From positions 1,240,001-1,304,000 of the forward strand of contig VWND01000073.1 in assembly GCA_009599575.1 (NCBI GenBank): a stretch of 64,000 nt of DNA. The letters are read 5' to 3'. Source of the DNA: Blumeriella jaapii. Taxonomy: Eukaryota; Ascomycota; Leotiomycetes; Helotiales; Drepanopezizaceae. A program made the translations under genes and the position numbers. Of this stretch, positions 10,022 through 21,361 are shown piece by piece (the first letter of the stretch is position 1; each line of letters starts with the position of its first letter). Under the pieces are notes generated by a model. It ran no database searches. It saw nothing but the letters and a program-made list of their open reading frames with translations, and was not told where the DNA came from.

Positions 10022-11190
10022 TCACTTCGCGAGAATCACCTGTCCCCCCTCCCACGTCTCTCCCTGCTCTAACTTCTGCCACCCATTGACGGCTCCGGCC
10101 TCAACGCAGATCATCTCCTTATACCCGTCTTTAGGAGCAAAGTCCGCTAGATTGTCCGCATCTTCCTTCCACGGGTTCCAGACAACGACCTCGTTCATTT
10201 TGTCTCGCACGATACTGTACTTCTGGTTCCCCCCTTCCGAGATAACTACTGCTCCGGTTGGGCCGCTGGCGGGGGTGTAGACCCTGTCTATCTTAGAGGA
10301 GACGGAAATGGCCGAGCTATCTGATGTGTAGGGCTCCGCGCGAGGAGCGACTTTGTCGCTGTACGGCGAAGATTCGAGGCCTGTTACCGAGACACCTGAG
10401 ATATCCTGCCACCCATGAGACACTCCAGCCTTTTCACAGTCGAGGGACGGGGGCATACCTTCACTCTGAAATACGTATGCATCAAAGTCTGGAATTCGAA
10501 CGGTGTCTCTCCCTCGTTCCTCACGACGAGACTGGTGCTCAGGCTTTCTTTGCTCAGCGTCACGCTGTAAATCAAGCCGAACGCGTACGGCCATGCGCTC
10601 TTGCTCTCCTCGCTCAGGTTGCTGGGGCTCAGACCAAAGTCGAGCTTTACGCTGTAGGTGGATGATTCCGATGTGCTTTTCCCAAGGTATTCCCATCGCG
10701 AGGTACGTGCGAAGCCATGTTGGGGGAGCTTGGAAGTGGCAGGATGGTCGGGCGCTGTTCCGAAGATCTGAGAGGGATGTATGTTAGCTTGGAATGCTGC
10801 TCCGCTTCTATCGACGGCAGAGATATCGTAGCTCTGCAATCCTTGGAGGTCAAGCCAGCAAACGCAGCGCGCGCCACCAACACCACCACTATGCCCCCTC
10901 CCACCAAGCACAAGGAACAGCAGCACACATACCGGGAAGACCAAGGGCACACCACCTCTCACGGCCTTGGAGCCGTCCAACTTCGCAGCTTCACTAAGCC
11001 ACAATCTCTCCTCGCCCTCCCCATCCTTCCAGCTGAGAATCGTCGCGCCATACAGCAGAATCTCGACGCTCTCGCCCGTCGGCAGCACGGCTTGCACGCG
11101 CGACTGTTCGTGCGTGATGCTGACTTGGGCCTGGGGAGGGAGGCCCGGGGTCGTGGCCAGCGCGGTAGGTTTCTTGGAGCGGTCCACCAT
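10022..11190 (-). CDS. Glucose-6-phosphate 1-epimerase (YMR099C-type aldose mutarotase)
   Basis: Interconverts alpha- and beta-glucose-6-phosphate in the cytosol, feeding glycolysis and the pentose phosphate pathway. Three exons, 11190-10933, 10767-10459 and 10405-10022, give 316 residues, normal for the family. Diagnostic pieces are GGVPLVFP|IFG, LPQHGFARTSRWE (catalytic-site His), LVVRNEGETPFEFQTLMHTYFRV, DRVYTPASGP, VVVWNPW and YKEMICVEAG. Introns are 10932-10768 (GTATGT...TCAG) and 10458-10406 (GTATGC...GCAG). The first is 165 nt, a multiple of three without an in-frame stop, so a naive frame runs through it; the family match argues for splicing. The 6-phosphogluconolactonase gene lies about 0.8 kb away on the same strand, and both products act on glucose-6-phosphate-derived metabolites. 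Confidence 0.93.
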
Positions 11191-11991
11191 CTTGAGATCG
11201 GGAGCCGGGTAGGAGGTGGTGGTGTTGAGGAGTTGAAGAAGTGTTGAAGAGGGGTAAAGTATCTGTAGAGGGGGAAATGACGGGGCAGGTGGAAGGTTTC
11301 GGTACTGGGGCAACTAGAATTGACCCACGATGTACTTACTGTACGGTACATACAGCACTGTACTGTACTGTATTGTATTGTACTGTACAGTACGATGCAG
11401 AGGTGAGAAGTGAAAGTGTCGACAAGAGGGAGAGTACTCGGGAGAGACGCAACGAAGTGAAGTGAAGTGAAGATGGCTTGTCGAGAAGACAGTGAACAAC
11501 GGCTTGACACAGCTCTGGCGCCTCTGCTACCGGGCCACTTGAGCGGCCTTGCAGAACTTGAAACACGCTGGAACTGAGCTGCGCCGTCGATGGATCGATC
11601 ATCGTGGGCAGCCCGTGAAGGGTGGCTCATCTGATGTGACAGTGTGTCTCTCTCGTACTGTACTGTAGAATGGAGAGCTTTTCATCTACACGCAAGGGCA
11701 AACTCTCCTCTCCATTAGCAGCACCGTAGCACCAGTACCAGAGCTCGAAGATACTAATGTTCGCCTTGAATGGTCATCAATTCAACAGATCAGAACTATG
11801 CAGATATCCATTCCCATTGCCCAAGATCCGCATTCCAGATCCCGAGCCGGGTGAAGTGCGTGCGCGTGTGGCTTCTATCGTACCTGGCCCAAGGATTTGC
11901 AACGGCCAGCTCCAACACCCTCTGTCTGCCAACTCCGAAAGAAGATCGCCGTGGACTAGTCGTCAATCGTCAAAATGGCCTGCTCGCTCGC
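11191..11991. other. Intergenic region with GTAC palindrome cluster
   Basis: About 800 bp between the epimerase start and the lactonase stop. A dense run of TACTGTAC/GTACAGTAC pentamers lies at 11331-11395. Otherwise only short overlapping frames are visible. Confidence 0.55.
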
Positions 11992-12775
11992 TCACAGGTT
12001 TCCCTTTCTTGGGTATGAGACCCCCTCGACCGCGGCATTATCCACAAACCAGCTGCATCTCTCCCCGGCGCCCTCATTCACCAACGCGCATGGCAGTCCC
12101 TGGCCGCCTTCGAAGATCTGCTTCATGATCTCCTTCTTCCCCGCCCCCGTGGCCACGAACGCGATCTTGACGCCGTGGGTAACGACGGGCAGGCTCAGCG
12201 TGATCCTCTTGGGCGGAGGGGTTTTGGCGAGTCCTCGATGGGCGCCACCCACGCATCCGTCTCTCTCAGGAGCGCGTGCCCCGGGAACAAACTACAGGTG
12301 TGGCCGTCCGGACCACATCCCAGGAGCAACAAGTCGAAGATGGGCAACTTGACGCTGTCCCTCTGCGCGAAGCTCTTCACCAGAATTTGCTCGTAGGTAT
12401 CCGCTAGCTCCTGTATGTCGTCCAGGTGCGCGACGTCGATCGGGTGGACGAGAGGCTTGCCCATCTCGGCGGGGATCTTGTCGAGGAGCTCCGACTTGAG
12501 CAGCGCGTAGTTGGAGTCTGCGTGGTCGAGAGGCACGGCGCGCTCGTCGGCAAAGAAGATCTCCCACTTGTCGAACTTCACGCTGTCCTCGGGGCCGCTG
12601 GGCTTGGAGAGGAGGGCCTGCGCGAGAGTCTTGGGGAGAGAGCCACCGGAGACGGCGACCTTGAAAGAATCATGGCGTTGGATGCCTGCGCTCTGGCATT
12701 GGATCACGTAGGCGCGGAGGGTCGTCGCCAGCGCATCGATGTCGGGAAAGCGAAGAGATTGGCTTGTCTGGCCAT
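11992..12775 (-). CDS. 6-phosphogluconolactonase (two frame breaks)
   Basis: Hydrolyses 6-phosphogluconolactone in the oxidative pentose phosphate pathway (Sol/DevB family). Family pieces are VAVSGGSLPKTLAQALL, WEIFFADERAVPLDHADSNY, the LLLLGCGPDGHTCSLFPGH active-site block and VATGAGKKEIMKQIFE. The chosen start is the ATG at 12775 (MARQANLFAFP), the usual N-terminus of fungal members. The frame then breaks twice. At 12744-12746 (GGG, minus-strand CCC) one base is missing before DIDALATTLRAYV. At 12218-12221 (GGGG) one base is missing between IEDSPK and PPKRITLSLP. Adding both bases gives 261 residues with continuous similarity. Both sites are short homopolymers. Confidence 0.9.
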
Positions 12776-13486
12776 TGCGACGGTGAGTTTTGTTGGTGGG
12801 ATCAGTGAGGGGTCTCGTGTGGCTGGAGCGCGGTGATGTCTGGGTGAAAGTCAGCCTGCCTGCCGTACCAGGGGAGCCCGTCACAAGCCAATGATCGCGC
12901 AAAAGCAAGCAGTGACAGAGCGACGGCAGACGAACTTATACTCGGACACCTGGAGAGGAGCCAGGCTCGCTTGGAGGATGCGTCTGTTTACGACCGAGTG
13001 AAAATCGACAATGGACGACTGAAATTGAAGTGATCGCGGTGGGTCGAGCAATGACGACGGCATCTGGGCAGAGACGATAAGAGAAGTGGAAGCTCCGCCA
13101 CGGCCGCTGCGGCCAGCCCGCGAAAATCTCCGCTTCGAGCACGATTATTGGCTGCGAGAGTCACTGACTTCAAAGAGGGGAGGGAAGACGCGGATAGTAT
13201 GGCTTTGGCAGAAATTCGGGACCAAAGACGGTCGGGCCAGAACGTCACTTCGCAAGTCTCGGTACTCAATCAGAAACACCAATGGAGTCGAAACCATGCG
13301 TCACGGAGCCAAATCCTCTCAACGTCTTGGGGATCCAACGTTACTGCAGTAATGGGTGTTGTACGGCACAGTCTGTACTGCCTGGATGGCCTGGATGGCC
13401 TGGATTGCTCACGGATATCATGCGATTGGTATGTTCCCCACTATGCCGGACCGCCTTGGTTGAGCTTTCAATGAACATCCCAGCTT
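12776..13486. other. Intergenic, no supported gene
   Basis: About 700 bp between the lactonase start and the ADE1 stop on the same strand. A short GATGGCCTG triplication lies at 13384-13410. No coding similarity is seen. Confidence 0.5.
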
Positions 13487-14462
13487 TCATCGAATAGCAT
13501 CCGACCACTTCTTCCCGGTCAACTTCTCAAAGGCGTCTCGGTACTTCTCCGCTGTGTTCTTGACGACCTCCTCTGGCATCGCGACACCCTGCTTTCCCTT
13601 CAACCCTTCCTGGGTGAGCCAATTCCTCAAGTATTGCTTGTCGTATGAGTTCTGGTCCCTCCCACTCTCGTACTCATCGGCAGGCCAGAAGCGACTCGAG
13701 TCCGGTGTCAGAACCTCATCCACAAGCACGATCTCATCGGTTGCCTCGTCCAGTCCAAACTCGAACTTGGTATCCGCAATGATGATGCCCCGCGTTCTGG
13801 CATACTCTCTGGCGGTAGTGTAAAGCTTCAGAGACAGCTCCTCGATTCTCTTTGCGTATTGCGGGCCGACGATTTCTGCAGCTTGGGCCACGGAGATGTT
13901 CTCATCATTCTGCCCTGCCTCAGCCTTAGTACTAGGAGTATAGATCGCGTCCTGAGGGAACCTCTCGCACTCCTTCAAGCCTGGAGCAATCGGTATGCTG
14001 TGCACGGTTCCAGTGCGCTGGTATTCCTTCCACGCAGAACCTGTGATGTAGCCACGGACAATGGCCTCGATGGGGAAGATCTTGAGTTTGCGAACTTGCA
14101 TCGAACGATGTCTCAATCGCAGGCGCTCGGCTTCAGGAACCGAGGAGGGCAGCTCGAGGCTGATGAAGTGGGTTCGCAGGTCTGGGATCATGCTCGAGAG
14201 AACGTGGAACCAATGCGCCGAAATCAGGTTGAGTAGAGGACCTTTGGAAGGGACACCCTGAATCGCAATGGTGAGCTGAGCTGCCAGTCACAGGTTCGGG
14301 GAGGTAGCTTACATTCTCCATAACCACATCGTATGCTGAGATGCGATCGGACGCGACGAACAGGAGAGTCTTGGAGTCGACTTCAAATAAGTCGCGGACT
14401 TTTCCCTCTGCGATCTTGGGCAGCCCCGTCAGGGTAGTCGAAGTGATTGCGGTGTCCGTCAT
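13487..14462 (-). CDS. ADE1: Phosphoribosylaminoimidazole-succinocarboxamide synthase (SAICAR synthetase)
   Basis: Joins CAIR and aspartate with ATP in de novo purine synthesis. Exon 1 is 14462-14313 and exon 2 is 14257-13487, giving 306 residues, the yeast Ade1 size. Visible motifs are [31 protein letters not shown] (nucleotide binding), [29 protein letters not shown], and [14 protein letters not shown] (SAICAR signature 2). The 55-nt intron (GTAAGC...TCAG) sits between VMEN and [10 protein letters not shown]. The frame is intact throughout. A second purine gene, ADE8, lies 12 kb away, but not close enough to suggest a cluster. Confidence 0.97.
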
Positions 14463-14643
14463 CCTGTTCCTTAATGTTGATATTCAGTAGTTCGAGGTTG
14501 TTGTGTTGGTCTTCTGTTGGGGAACGAAATAGATTGAAAATGTGTATGCGCCTCGAAATGTTTTATGAGAAAAACAGTCTCGAGTCCGGAGTGAATGTGG
14601 AGGGGTGACCCCGCGGTGCAAGCCGATGTTATCCCGATCTGCC

Positions 14644-14743
14644 CTGCTTCGAGCTAGTCCTCTGTTGCACTAGCTTAGTCCTGGCCAAATCTGCTGCTTC
14701 GAGCTAGTCCTCTGTTGCACTAGCTTAGTCCTGGCCAAATCTG
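14644..14743. repeat. Perfect 50-bp tandem duplication
   Basis: Two adjacent, essentially identical copies of a unit starting CTGCTTCGAGCTAGTCC; the second begins at 14694. The copies diverge immediately after CTGCT. Their identity implies a recent duplication. Confidence 0.9.
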
Positions 14744-15394
14744 CTCCTGTGAATCCGCAATATCTTGGAGTGTTTCAACTCCTCCCGGAGTGTTTGCTCT
14801 ACAGCCAGCTCATTGACTTACAACAAATTATATACAACTTCCATAAGTCTTGTTAAGCCTCAACTTACAGACCGAGATCAGTTGTTTTAACGGCTTGACT
14901 GCGGCTTGACTTAGGGTGATATACTGTAATATGATGTTTGACCTGGGACTACGCCTGGGATAGAGATAGACGTAGTCCAAGGTGAGCGGAAGATCAAATA
15001 TTCTTAACTCACCTGGGTTGTTAAGCAAACAGGTGTCTCGCCGTTTGTTAACAAACGATCGTCTTGCTGTTGGTTAATGCGTAGGCTTCTAGGAGACTCC
15101 ATACCCAGTCTTATAAGCGGATCATTCTAAAGACTGATGATAATTTTAACAAATGCCATTACATGTACTGTAAGGGTTGTCTAACAGTCCTTCGGAACTG
15201 TCTAGTTTATTGTCAACCAGTTCTATCACTGCTTGCAGTGGTAGACGAAGACTACAAGACACAACTAACATCTAGGCAAAGCAGCACTTGATTTCACAGT
15301 TGCAGATATTTATCTGCTAAATGGAGAGCTGCCTTTTTTGAGTGGCCTTAGCATTATTTGAGACTACCATCCGGTTGTGAAGGGTGTATCTCGA

Positions 15395-15416
15395 GTCACG
15401 TGTTAGTCACGTGTAA
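15395..15416. promoter_or_regulatory. Two adjacent E-box-like CACGTG sites in direct repeat
   Basis: CACGTG occurs at 15397-15402 and 15408-15413 inside an 11-bp direct repeat (AGTCACGTGT twice). Such palindromes bind bHLH factors of the Pho4/Cbf1/SREBP kind. It is about 0.9 kb from ADE1 and 1 kb from the CDF gene, so its target is uncertain. Confidence 0.4.
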
Positions 15417-16411
15417 CACGCCTCTGAATCCTCTTTGCCCCCCCTCCCCCATGTCCCCGACCCCCTGCAAACAATGGAATCGTTCCTCTGACCTCCTGCT
15501 TGTTCTTTTTCCTAACGGTAGTCCAGGAGCATAAGACTTTAGTTCTTGTGAGACATATCAGGCCGATATATGAGCCCTAAATAAAACAAGGAGGCGAACC
15601 GGCCATAACAAGTGAATCCTTTGAAGGCTCAGCTAGCAATACCTCCACGACTTGACCGTTTGATTGTGTGCAACCCAATCGCATACCTCAGCCGGGAACT
15701 CATTTTCCGCCATCTACGGCTGCCTTGGCTAGCAGCTATGTACATTGTGACCTGGAGGCTGCTACTGACACAAGATGACTATTCGGGTAATGCAGAAGGG
15801 TCAGATGAATGTGCCTCTAGTAATCCTAATCTTCAGTGATAAGAGAAACAAGAAGGAAGCAAAGGAGCGAAATTGGGAAGAGTGACAGGATGGAGAAAGG
15901 GAGGAGGACGAGAAGGCACAGTCTTGGTTACGAGATTCCCCCTCAGCATAGAGCGCTTCGGTTTGTTGACAAACCTGCCCTTGTCGTTCGATTAGGCCAA
16001 GACGTGATCCTTACTGGGTCCATTGCTTGGGGATCGATATGTGCCAGCGACCTGATGATGATCAAGGGAGTCTTGTCAGGTCGCGTCTTCGAGTGGCTTT
16101 TAAAGAGACGCCAGTAGAACGCTTTTTCGGCTGTTCTAGACTGTCGAGTCTAGCAATTCGGACCGATGGATGCGCGGCCTCTGTTTCGTACAGAGGAGGA
16201 AATCCTTGAATTACCGAGACTCCGCTCGGCGTCCCGACGTCATCACTCGATCTCAAAAGATGATTGATGCTACCTACGCTACAGTATATAAGGGAGGCAT
16301 GGAGACGTCCCCGGTTTCGACGAGGGATCTTATTTGTTGTTTTGGATTCTTCCCATCGCTGCATCGCTACATCCCTTGGCAACCGTTGCCCGTAAAACGA
16401 GATCCCACAGC

Positions 16412-17923
16412 ATGGCAGGCAAGAGAGGAATTGGAACGCGCCATGGTCGAGACGTCAAGACCAAAAAGGGAGCGTCCCATTCTTTGCGTCAGGACGTGGA
16501 AGCTGGGAATGGCAATGGGTATGATCATGCGAACGGGGATCCACCCAGAAACGAGCTTCGAAGGACCGGATGTACCGGTTTCGAGATAACAATAACCTCG
16601 ACGTGGATGACCAGAGGCGGGTGGAGTTTGAGAGGAGACTGCTAGCCGCCATCGATCAAGACAAGATGCAGAACTTTCGCAAGCCCGAGGAAGAGGTAGC
16701 TTGACGAGTCTACCACGATGGGCCGTTGCTGATCCTCTACAGATCAAGAAACTCCAAAACAAGGGTGTTCGCACTTTCTATACGACGCAGAACGATCGTC
16801 TTGACGACTGGCTAGAGGTCAATGCGATCGTGAAAGCTCTCTCTGATGACGTTCTGGAGTCTTTTGACCCCCGCGACGACAATGGGGACGGGGTCGCTGA
16901 AGGTGGTGGCGGCTTGCAGGACACGGGCGGTGCAATTGAGCCTTTCCTGCCTGAAGATGAGCGCGAGAAACGTAGATCGGCTGCCAAGAAGGCGACATGG
17001 GCGATCAATATCAATGTCGTTGCCAACATCGCGTTGCTGGTTGCCAAGGGCGTTGCAGCCCTCCAGTCAAGCTCGCTCTCCCTCATCGCTAGTCTCGTCG
17101 ACTCGGGACTCGATTTGCTCTGTACGGTAATCGTATTTACGACTAGCAAGCTGGTGCAGTGGAAGATAACACGGCTGAAGCGGAAATTCCCGGTCGGAAG
17201 GAGAAGACTCGAGCCACTTGGAATCCTGGTTTTCAGCATCCTGATGGTCATCTCGTTCCTCAAGATATTGGAGGAATCTATCGACAAGCTCAGAGCACCC
17301 GGGCCGCACAAGGCTACCGCGTTGCCCGCTGTTGCTATCGGAGCGCAGGTAGCAACGATTGTGGTCAAAGGAATCATCGGCGTCGGCTGCTCTCGCATCA
17401 AAACATCACAGGTCCAAGCATTGTATCAGGGTAGGCACCCCAAATCTTTCTTGCAATTTTTGAGTGCTGACGATGTTCAGATTGCAAGACTGATGTGATC
17501 TTCAACACCTTGTCCCTGATCTTTCCCGCTGTCGGCCATGCCACCAATACCTGGTGGCTCGACCCGGCCGGCGCCGGCCTCCTCTCATTGTTCATCATCT
17601 ACGACTGGGCGTCCACGTGTCTGGAAACCGTCAGTCGTCTGTCCGGTGCTGCCGTCGAGGATCGGCTGATGGATAAGATCCTGTTCCTCGCATGGAGTTT
17701 CAGTCCCTTGGTCGTGGGCTACAAAAGCATCACGGCCTACCACGCTGGCGACGGCGTCTGGGTGGAGATCGATATCTTGTTAGATGAGAAGACAAGCCTG
17801 GAGGTGTGCCATGATGTAGCGGAGACCCTGCAGTATTGTGCCGAGGGGATGCCAGAGGTGGATCGCGCATTCGTCACTTGCGATTATGCCAGTCAGGGGC
17901 CGACCGGACATGTGGATAACTAG
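16412..17923 (+). CDS. Cation diffusion facilitator (CDF/ZIP-efflux) transporter
   Basis: A multi-pass divalent metal efflux protein of the fungal CDF group. The core exon 16743-17430 begins IKKLQNKGVRTFYTTQNDRLDDWLEV. It contains transmembrane helices such as INVVANIALLVAKGVAAL, SLSLIASLVDSGLDLLCTVIV (the S-x-A-x-x-D metal-site helix), and RRRLEPLGILVFSILMVISFL. Exon 3 (17481-17923) has DVIFNTLSLIFPAVGH and a cytoplasmic domain ending HVDN. Upstream coding DVDDQRR...RLLAAIDQDKMQNFRKPEEE reaches 16695; the introns are 16696-16742 and 17431-17480. The N-terminus is uncertain. The ATG at 16412 opens a plausible tail in another frame, and one missing G near 16564 would join it (471 residues). 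Otherwise translation would start at 16570. Confidence 0.85.
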
Positions 17924-18724
17924 CAGTAACAGGAAGAGCATGTGACATGTGCGCATTCTGTGAGATGTTGGCCTTGATGTATTCTTGCAGCATCCGTGTT
18001 TGCGAGTCAAAAAAATTGAGGGGGGCTGTTAAAATGCAACTAAATGCTCGGGGAGCAGGTTCTGAGGTTTGGGGTTGGGTTGAGCCAACAAGAACAGTCG
18101 ATCGATCGCCGCTGAAATAAAAGTCGAAGGATTTGTTTACCCTCGCTAAGTCGTCCAATCTCTTAGCATGGTAACCTGTCAGTGAATGGTACTCTTTGTC
18201 GGTTGTACCTGATAATTGAAGGGTTTTATAGTCACAGGCGTGGTTCAATCTAGTGTAATATAATATTAAATGCAAAGTAGACGTCTTGTGTTGTATATAT
18301 CGATTTCTGAGTCTGTAAAAATAGGTGAAGTACAGCTCCTTCTGTCAGAGAGTGCTCGACACCAGGGCCTATTCGTACCTTCTCCAAAGTGTACTTGAAC
18401 AAAGACTCCCCTTTAATATTAATTTCGTCACAGGTTTAGAACAAGGGTTCATTACTCTTTAGATGACGGGCCTTCTGCCAGAACTTGCCTTTAACAAGAT
18501 CAGTGAACTGATCGGATTATGCCACACGTAGTCTGAAGTTCAACCACTTACAGGAAAAATAACAGTGTATCACATCTGAAAAAACCCCAAATCCCAAACC
18601 ATCATGTGCAAAGAACATGCGTTTAAGACGTGCGCGTAAAACCAATGTTTACTATCCTTATCACCATCTTTAACACACAGAGGAGACTCAACCACTCACC
18701 CCTCCCCCCCCCCCCCCCCTCAAT
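17924..18724. other. Intergenic, no supported gene
   Basis: About 800 bp, AT-richer than its surroundings, ending in a 16-C homopolymer at 18704-18719. No recognisable frame. Confidence 0.5.
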
Positions 18725-19108
18725 CTAGACCCAACCCCCAATCTCATAATACACAAAGCCCCAGTCTAGCAAGATCTCCCACCAAAGGCCCGCCAGCTCT
18801 CCCCAGGTGGGATGCTCCAAGACATCCTCGACTTCTCTGCCCAGGGATTCGGCCCGTCTGGTCGTACACCACTTCCCAGTGGGTGCCTCGAATTCTGGCT
18901 CCCAGGCAACCCGCGCCCTCGACCAGCGAGTGAAGAAGGCGAAGAGGCAGCGTCTGTTCTCCTCCGGGCTGTGTTGCAGAAGCTGCTCCAGATCGCTGCG
19001 TTCTCTGTACGCGGCCCTGGTGTGGGTTTGAGGTGCGTTTGGCGAGAGGGGGGGTGATGGCGGTTCAGTGAACCCGTGTGCTAGTGTTGAGTTGTGAGGT
19101 TTCTGCAT
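18725..19108 (-). CDS. Small hypothetical protein, possibly real
   Basis: I do not recognise this protein. The frame can start at 19108 (MQKPHNSTLAHGF, 127 residues) or at 19201. The first third is Pro/Ser-rich (EPPSPPLSPNAP) and the remainder is compact and aromatic-rich, with LLQHSPEENRRCLFAFFTRW and HPTWGELAGLWWEILLDW. The order of a disordered head and a Trp-rich globular tail looks more protein-like than the noise frames nearby. It lies just beyond a poly-C run and has no close neighbour in the same orientation. Without a homologue it remains tentative. Confidence 0.38.
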   Translation of the reverse strand: MQKPHNSTLAHGFTEPPSPPLSPNAPQTHTRAAYRERSDLEQLLQHSPEENRRCLFAFFTRWSRARVAWEPEFEAPTGKWCTTRRAESLGREVEDVLEHPTWGELAGLWWEILLDWGFVYYEIGGWV

Positions 19109-19201
19109 TGTTGAACTTTGTGTGTGGTGTACACGTGTGTTGTTTACGTATGTGTTTTTTGATGAGCACCGTCTTTGAAATGGGCGATGGGGTGGGGACA
19201 T

Positions 19202-20581
19202 CGAAAGTTGTATAAGGGAAAGCTCACGGGCTCGGTATATGTAGACATTTGTACCTACCTATTTATCATCATAGAGATTGAATCACAGACTCTTTCTCCA
19301 GGGTACGTCCAGGCTTTGAGATATGTGATTCGAGTAAGCACCTGTTGACTTTGTGAATCATTGCTCTCTACCTACAGACTCGGTGTCTGCGTCACCGAAA
19401 GAGGACTTGGTAAGATGTGATCGGCAGAGAACCCTTCAGCTAGCTACTGTAACGAACGTGAGACCCGAGCCTCCCAATTCACTACCTACAGACTCTTACG
19501 CCTTACTCAATAGGTTACCCAGGAGTGTGTACTCCACCAGGGAAAAGGATTTCTTCCCAAGCTGCCTTCGTGACCCACTCACGCAATGCCTCCTCTTTTC
19601 CCCCCCCCCCCCCCCCCCCCCCCCGGCCTAAAAAGTTTAAAGTCTGATACACCCCTCTCAAGCATGACAACTCCTCCTCTTTCTTCCTTCTTCTTCTTCT
19701 TCTTCTTCTCTTTCTTTTCTTCTTCTTCTTCTTCTTCTTCTTCTTCTTCTTTTCTCTTCTTCTTCTTCTTCTTCTTCTTCTTCTTCTTCTTCTCTTCTTC
19801 TTCTTCTTCTTCTTCTTCTTCTTTCTTCTTTCTTCTTCTTCTTTCTTTCAGCCAACACAGACAGATAGCTCAGCGCCAATTCCAACCACAGTGAAGCAGC
19901 AGAAGACAAGCCAAACCAAACCAAGCCAAGCCAAGCCACAGACCTGCTAAGCGAAAGGAGAAACCAAGAAACAAAACAGACGCCCGCCAAGCGAGACCAC
20001 TCCCCGCTGTACAGTACGTACATAAGGTACAGTAGGTATGCACACACCCGAAGTTGTTTGCCGTTGCCGTTGCTGCGGCTTGGTCTGCGTGTTGTGTTTG
20101 TCGTCGAGCAGACATATGGGGTGTTTACCGTACCGTACCGTACCGTACCCTACAGTACAGTACAGTAGAGAGCCCTGTGTACGTGAGTGGGTGGGTGGTT
20201 GGTGTTTCAATAGATCGTCTGAGAAGACGAAAATGGGACTGGCTGTTAGGAAATCGGGATACTGGTTGCTGACTATGCGCTGTCTTGGTGTGCCAGCTAG
20301 GTAGGTAGGAACTGAACTGAACTGTAGCATTTACGCTAAGCTTTTGAGGCCTCTTTCCACAGCTGTAGGTAGGGTGTGAGTTGTTGTTTTTAGGTATCTT
20401 CCTAATCGACAAGGACGTTTTCTCCATGTCGATTGTTCTCGGGAGTGATAAGTCTAAAGATACATCATGAGTGTTTCTACATCTCGTTTATCATCTATCA
20501 TCAAACGTCATAAAGCGCTCAAAAAGCACACTCTAAGCCCCCCTCTTCTCTTGCCCTGCCCAAAAACCGCCACAGATCCAC
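19202..20581. other. Intergenic region dominated by simple repeats
   Basis: Contains a 25-C run (19600-19624), a long CTT/CT tract (19680-19852), and GTAC/TACCG pentamers (20010-20170, including a TACCG run around 20130). The long open frames here read poly-Ser/Phe or poly-Glu/Arg and are products of the repeats. Confidence 0.7.
19680..19852. repeat. CTT microsatellite / polypyrimidine tract
   Basis: About 170 bp of nearly pure C/T on the plus strand made of CTT triplets interrupted by TTTC and CTC. It produces spurious open frames on both strands. Confidence 0.95.
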
Positions 20582-21361
20582 CTACCTCCTCCTCCTCTCC
20601 ATCCCCGCCACAACCCCCTCCAGCATCCTCGCCGCCTTGATCTCCCTCCTCCGAAAGCCACCGTTAAATAGTTCCGGCACCATCATCGTGCTATTCGCAT
20701 GCGCAGCTGCGAACCCGACGCCCGCATCCCGGCCGAGCCTTTCCCTCGTAACCCTCACTGCGACTTCCAACAGCTCCGTTCCGACCCCCTTCCCCCGATA
20801 CCGATTCCTTACCGTCCAAGCCCTCACCACGCCATTCCCACCCTTCCCATTGCGCCCGCCTCCCTTCCTCCTGCCCCCGATCTTCTCGAGGCGCAAGACC
20901 AGCGCCCCGATCAGCTCGTCCCCGTAGCGGCTCCCCAGCAGCACATCCTCCTCACCATTCTCGCTGCGCACAAAATCCCAGCTTACGGCCTCTGCCAGCG
21001 CCAGGTACCCGCCCGTCAGGGCCCGGACGCCCACCAGGCACGCCATGGTGACGCCCGCGGCGCTAGTGAACAGGACCCCGAGGTCCGCGCGGCTGCGGTA
21101 CAGGAACTGGGAGAGGATGGCGAGGAGGGCGAGCCACGCCGCGAGCGTCAAGGGGTGCAGGATGACGGCCTTGGCGGCGTGCTGACGCTGCTGCGCGATG
21201 CTGTCGGCGACGAGCTTCAGCGCAGCGATCTTGTCGTCTTCGCGCGTGAGAATCTCCGTCGTGAGGGGCGGGATGCCGTCGAGTGGGTCTGGATTTGGCG
21301 CTGCTGCTGCTGGGGATGCGGAGCTAGCGCTGATGAGGGGGGAGGAGTCAATGGAGGACAT
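20582..21361 (-). CDS. GNAT-family N-acetyltransferase-like membrane protein
   Basis: A 259-residue single-exon protein chosen from the ATG at 21361 (MSSIDSSPLISASSAS). After a disordered Ala/Ser/Pro head comes TEILTREDDKIAALKLVADSI. Two hydrophobic stretches follow (LTLAAWLALLAILSQFLY and LGVLFTSAAGVTMACLVGV), consistent with a hairpin membrane anchor. The C-terminal half has the acetyl-CoA motif VRNRYRGKGVGTELLEVAV (R-x-x-G-x-G) and GFAAAHANS...ELFNGGFRRRE. This arrangement is known in uncharacterised fungal acyl-CoA N-acyltransferases. The acceptor is unknown. A GAA microsatellite (21652-21692) lies in the upstream flank. The frame continues upstream to 21784 through low-complexity sequence, which I leave out. 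Confidence 0.72.
   Translation of the reverse strand: MSSIDSSPLISASSASPAAAAPNPDPLDGIPPLTTEILTREDDKIAALKLVADSIAQQRQHAAKAVILHPLTLAAWLALLAILSQFLYRSRADLGVLFTSAAGVTMACLVGVRALTGGYLALAEAVSWDFVRSENGEEDVLLGSRYGDELIGALVLRLEKIGGRRKGGGRNGKGGNGVVRAWTVRNRYRGKGVGTELLEVAVRVTRERLGRDAGVGFAAAHANSTMMVPELFNGGFRRREIKAARMLEGVVAGMERRRR

Larger units (their letters stand above)
14463..16411. other. ~1.9-kb intergenic region, AT-richer, with small repeats
   Basis: Between the ADE1 start and the CDF transporter, transcribed away from each other, so both promoters should lie here. It holds a 50-bp tandem duplication and a doubled CACGTG element (both listed separately). TATATAAG-like sequence occurs at 16283-16291, about 120 bp before the presumed CDF start. 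Only weak short frames exist. Confidence 0.55.

Noticed and set aside
19586..20047. Ser/Phe-rich and Glu/Arg-rich open frames
   Set aside because: Generated by the CTT tract and the poly-C run.
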